DNA of 64,000 bases from Auanema rhodensis (lineage: Eukaryota; Nematoda; Chromadorea; Rhabditida; Rhabditidae): positions 10,168,001-10,232,000 of the forward strand of contig OZ059899.1 in assembly GCA_964057225.1 (NCBI GenBank). The letters run 5' to 3'. The translations under genes were made by a program, and so were the position numbers. Of the stretch, positions 63,834 through 64,000 are shown piece after piece; the stretch's first letter is position 1, and each line of letters begins with the position of its first letter. The notes beneath the pieces were generated by a model. It made no database searches and was not told the DNA's origin. It saw only the letters and a program-made list of their open reading frames with translations.

Positions 63834-63906
63834 GGCCGCGTGGCGCAATGGATAACGCGTCTGCCTACGGAGCAGAAGATTGTAGGTTCGAATCCTGCCG
63901 TGGTCG
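63834..63906 (+). tRNA. tRNA-Arg (ACG), copy 21
   Basis: Intact, TTAGTTGAACAA leader; T7 at 63911-63917; hybrid flank class. The cassette flank continues to the window end at 64000, so the array extends beyond it. Confidence 0.96.
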
Positions 63907-64000
63907 TAAATTTTTTTCATTTGACTTGTCATTTACAAAAATCAAATTTATCTTCTTCAACGATTATTTTTGCAATGTGTCATAAAAATTTCACAGTTGA

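Noticed and set aside
1-64000. CRISPR array or other prokaryotic repeat system
   Set aside because: The repeats are 412-bp monomers without spacers, the gene has spliceosomal introns, and the tRNAs have no encoded CCA.
1-64000. Centromeric satellite or DNA eliminated during development
   Set aside because: Both are possible for a nematode satellite, but nothing in the sequence itself, such as a known elimination motif or centromere marker, supports either.

Overview
This window is one long head-to-tail tandem array from a eukaryotic, A+T-rich genome. The best guess is a nematode. The only protein-coding gene has 13 introns, 12 of them 37-55 bp and one 98 bp, most ending in (T)TTCAG or TTTAG. 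That intron style is typical of rhabditid nematodes. I see no bacterial operons, Shine-Dalgarno sites or CRISPR arrays.

Three components make up almost everything. (1) A satellite with a 412-bp monomer occurs in about 120 copies, all in the same orientation. (2) A cassette of about 204 bp is embedded in the satellite 21 times. It is a 73-nt tRNA-Arg(ACG) gene with perfect A and B boxes and a T7 Pol III terminator, followed by about 130 bp of constant 3' flank. Twenty of the 21 tRNA bodies are intact and one lacks a G in the acceptor stem. The distance between successive cassettes obeys 607 + 412n bp, so cassettes always sit at the same phase of the monomer. (3) A 3.25-kb segment occurs three times (8064-11319, 12073-15324, 16078-19330) at a 4.0-kb period. 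Joining 14 exons by hand gives one uninterrupted 783-residue reading frame in each copy. It encodes a Mutator-like (MULE-type) DDE transposase with apparent catalytic residues D329, D402 and E527, a C424/H427 motif and a SWIM-like Cys/His cluster near residues 681-699.

Layout: 1-1129 older, more diverged satellite with one 245-bp truncated monomer; 1130 first tRNA; 1334-8063 about 16 monomers including a duplicated four-monomer block; 8064-19403 three repeats of [transposase segment - tRNA - 1.3 monomers]; 19535-64000 satellite interrupted by 17 more tRNA cassettes, sparse at 24-47 kb and dense at 55-64 kb.

The transposase segment always ends exactly at the tRNA 5' end. The tRNA therefore has two alternative leaders, one from the satellite and one from the segment. 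The satellite monomer carries the first five bases of the tRNA (GGCCG) at the cassette position. Two cassette-free monomers (near 731 and 42755) still carry the sequence that normally follows the cassette. These facts suggest that tRNA cassettes have been lost or moved, and that unequal exchange or rolling-circle-like amplification spread a composite tRNA/transposase/satellite unit. Whether the tRNAs and transposases are expressed cannot be told from sequence alone.
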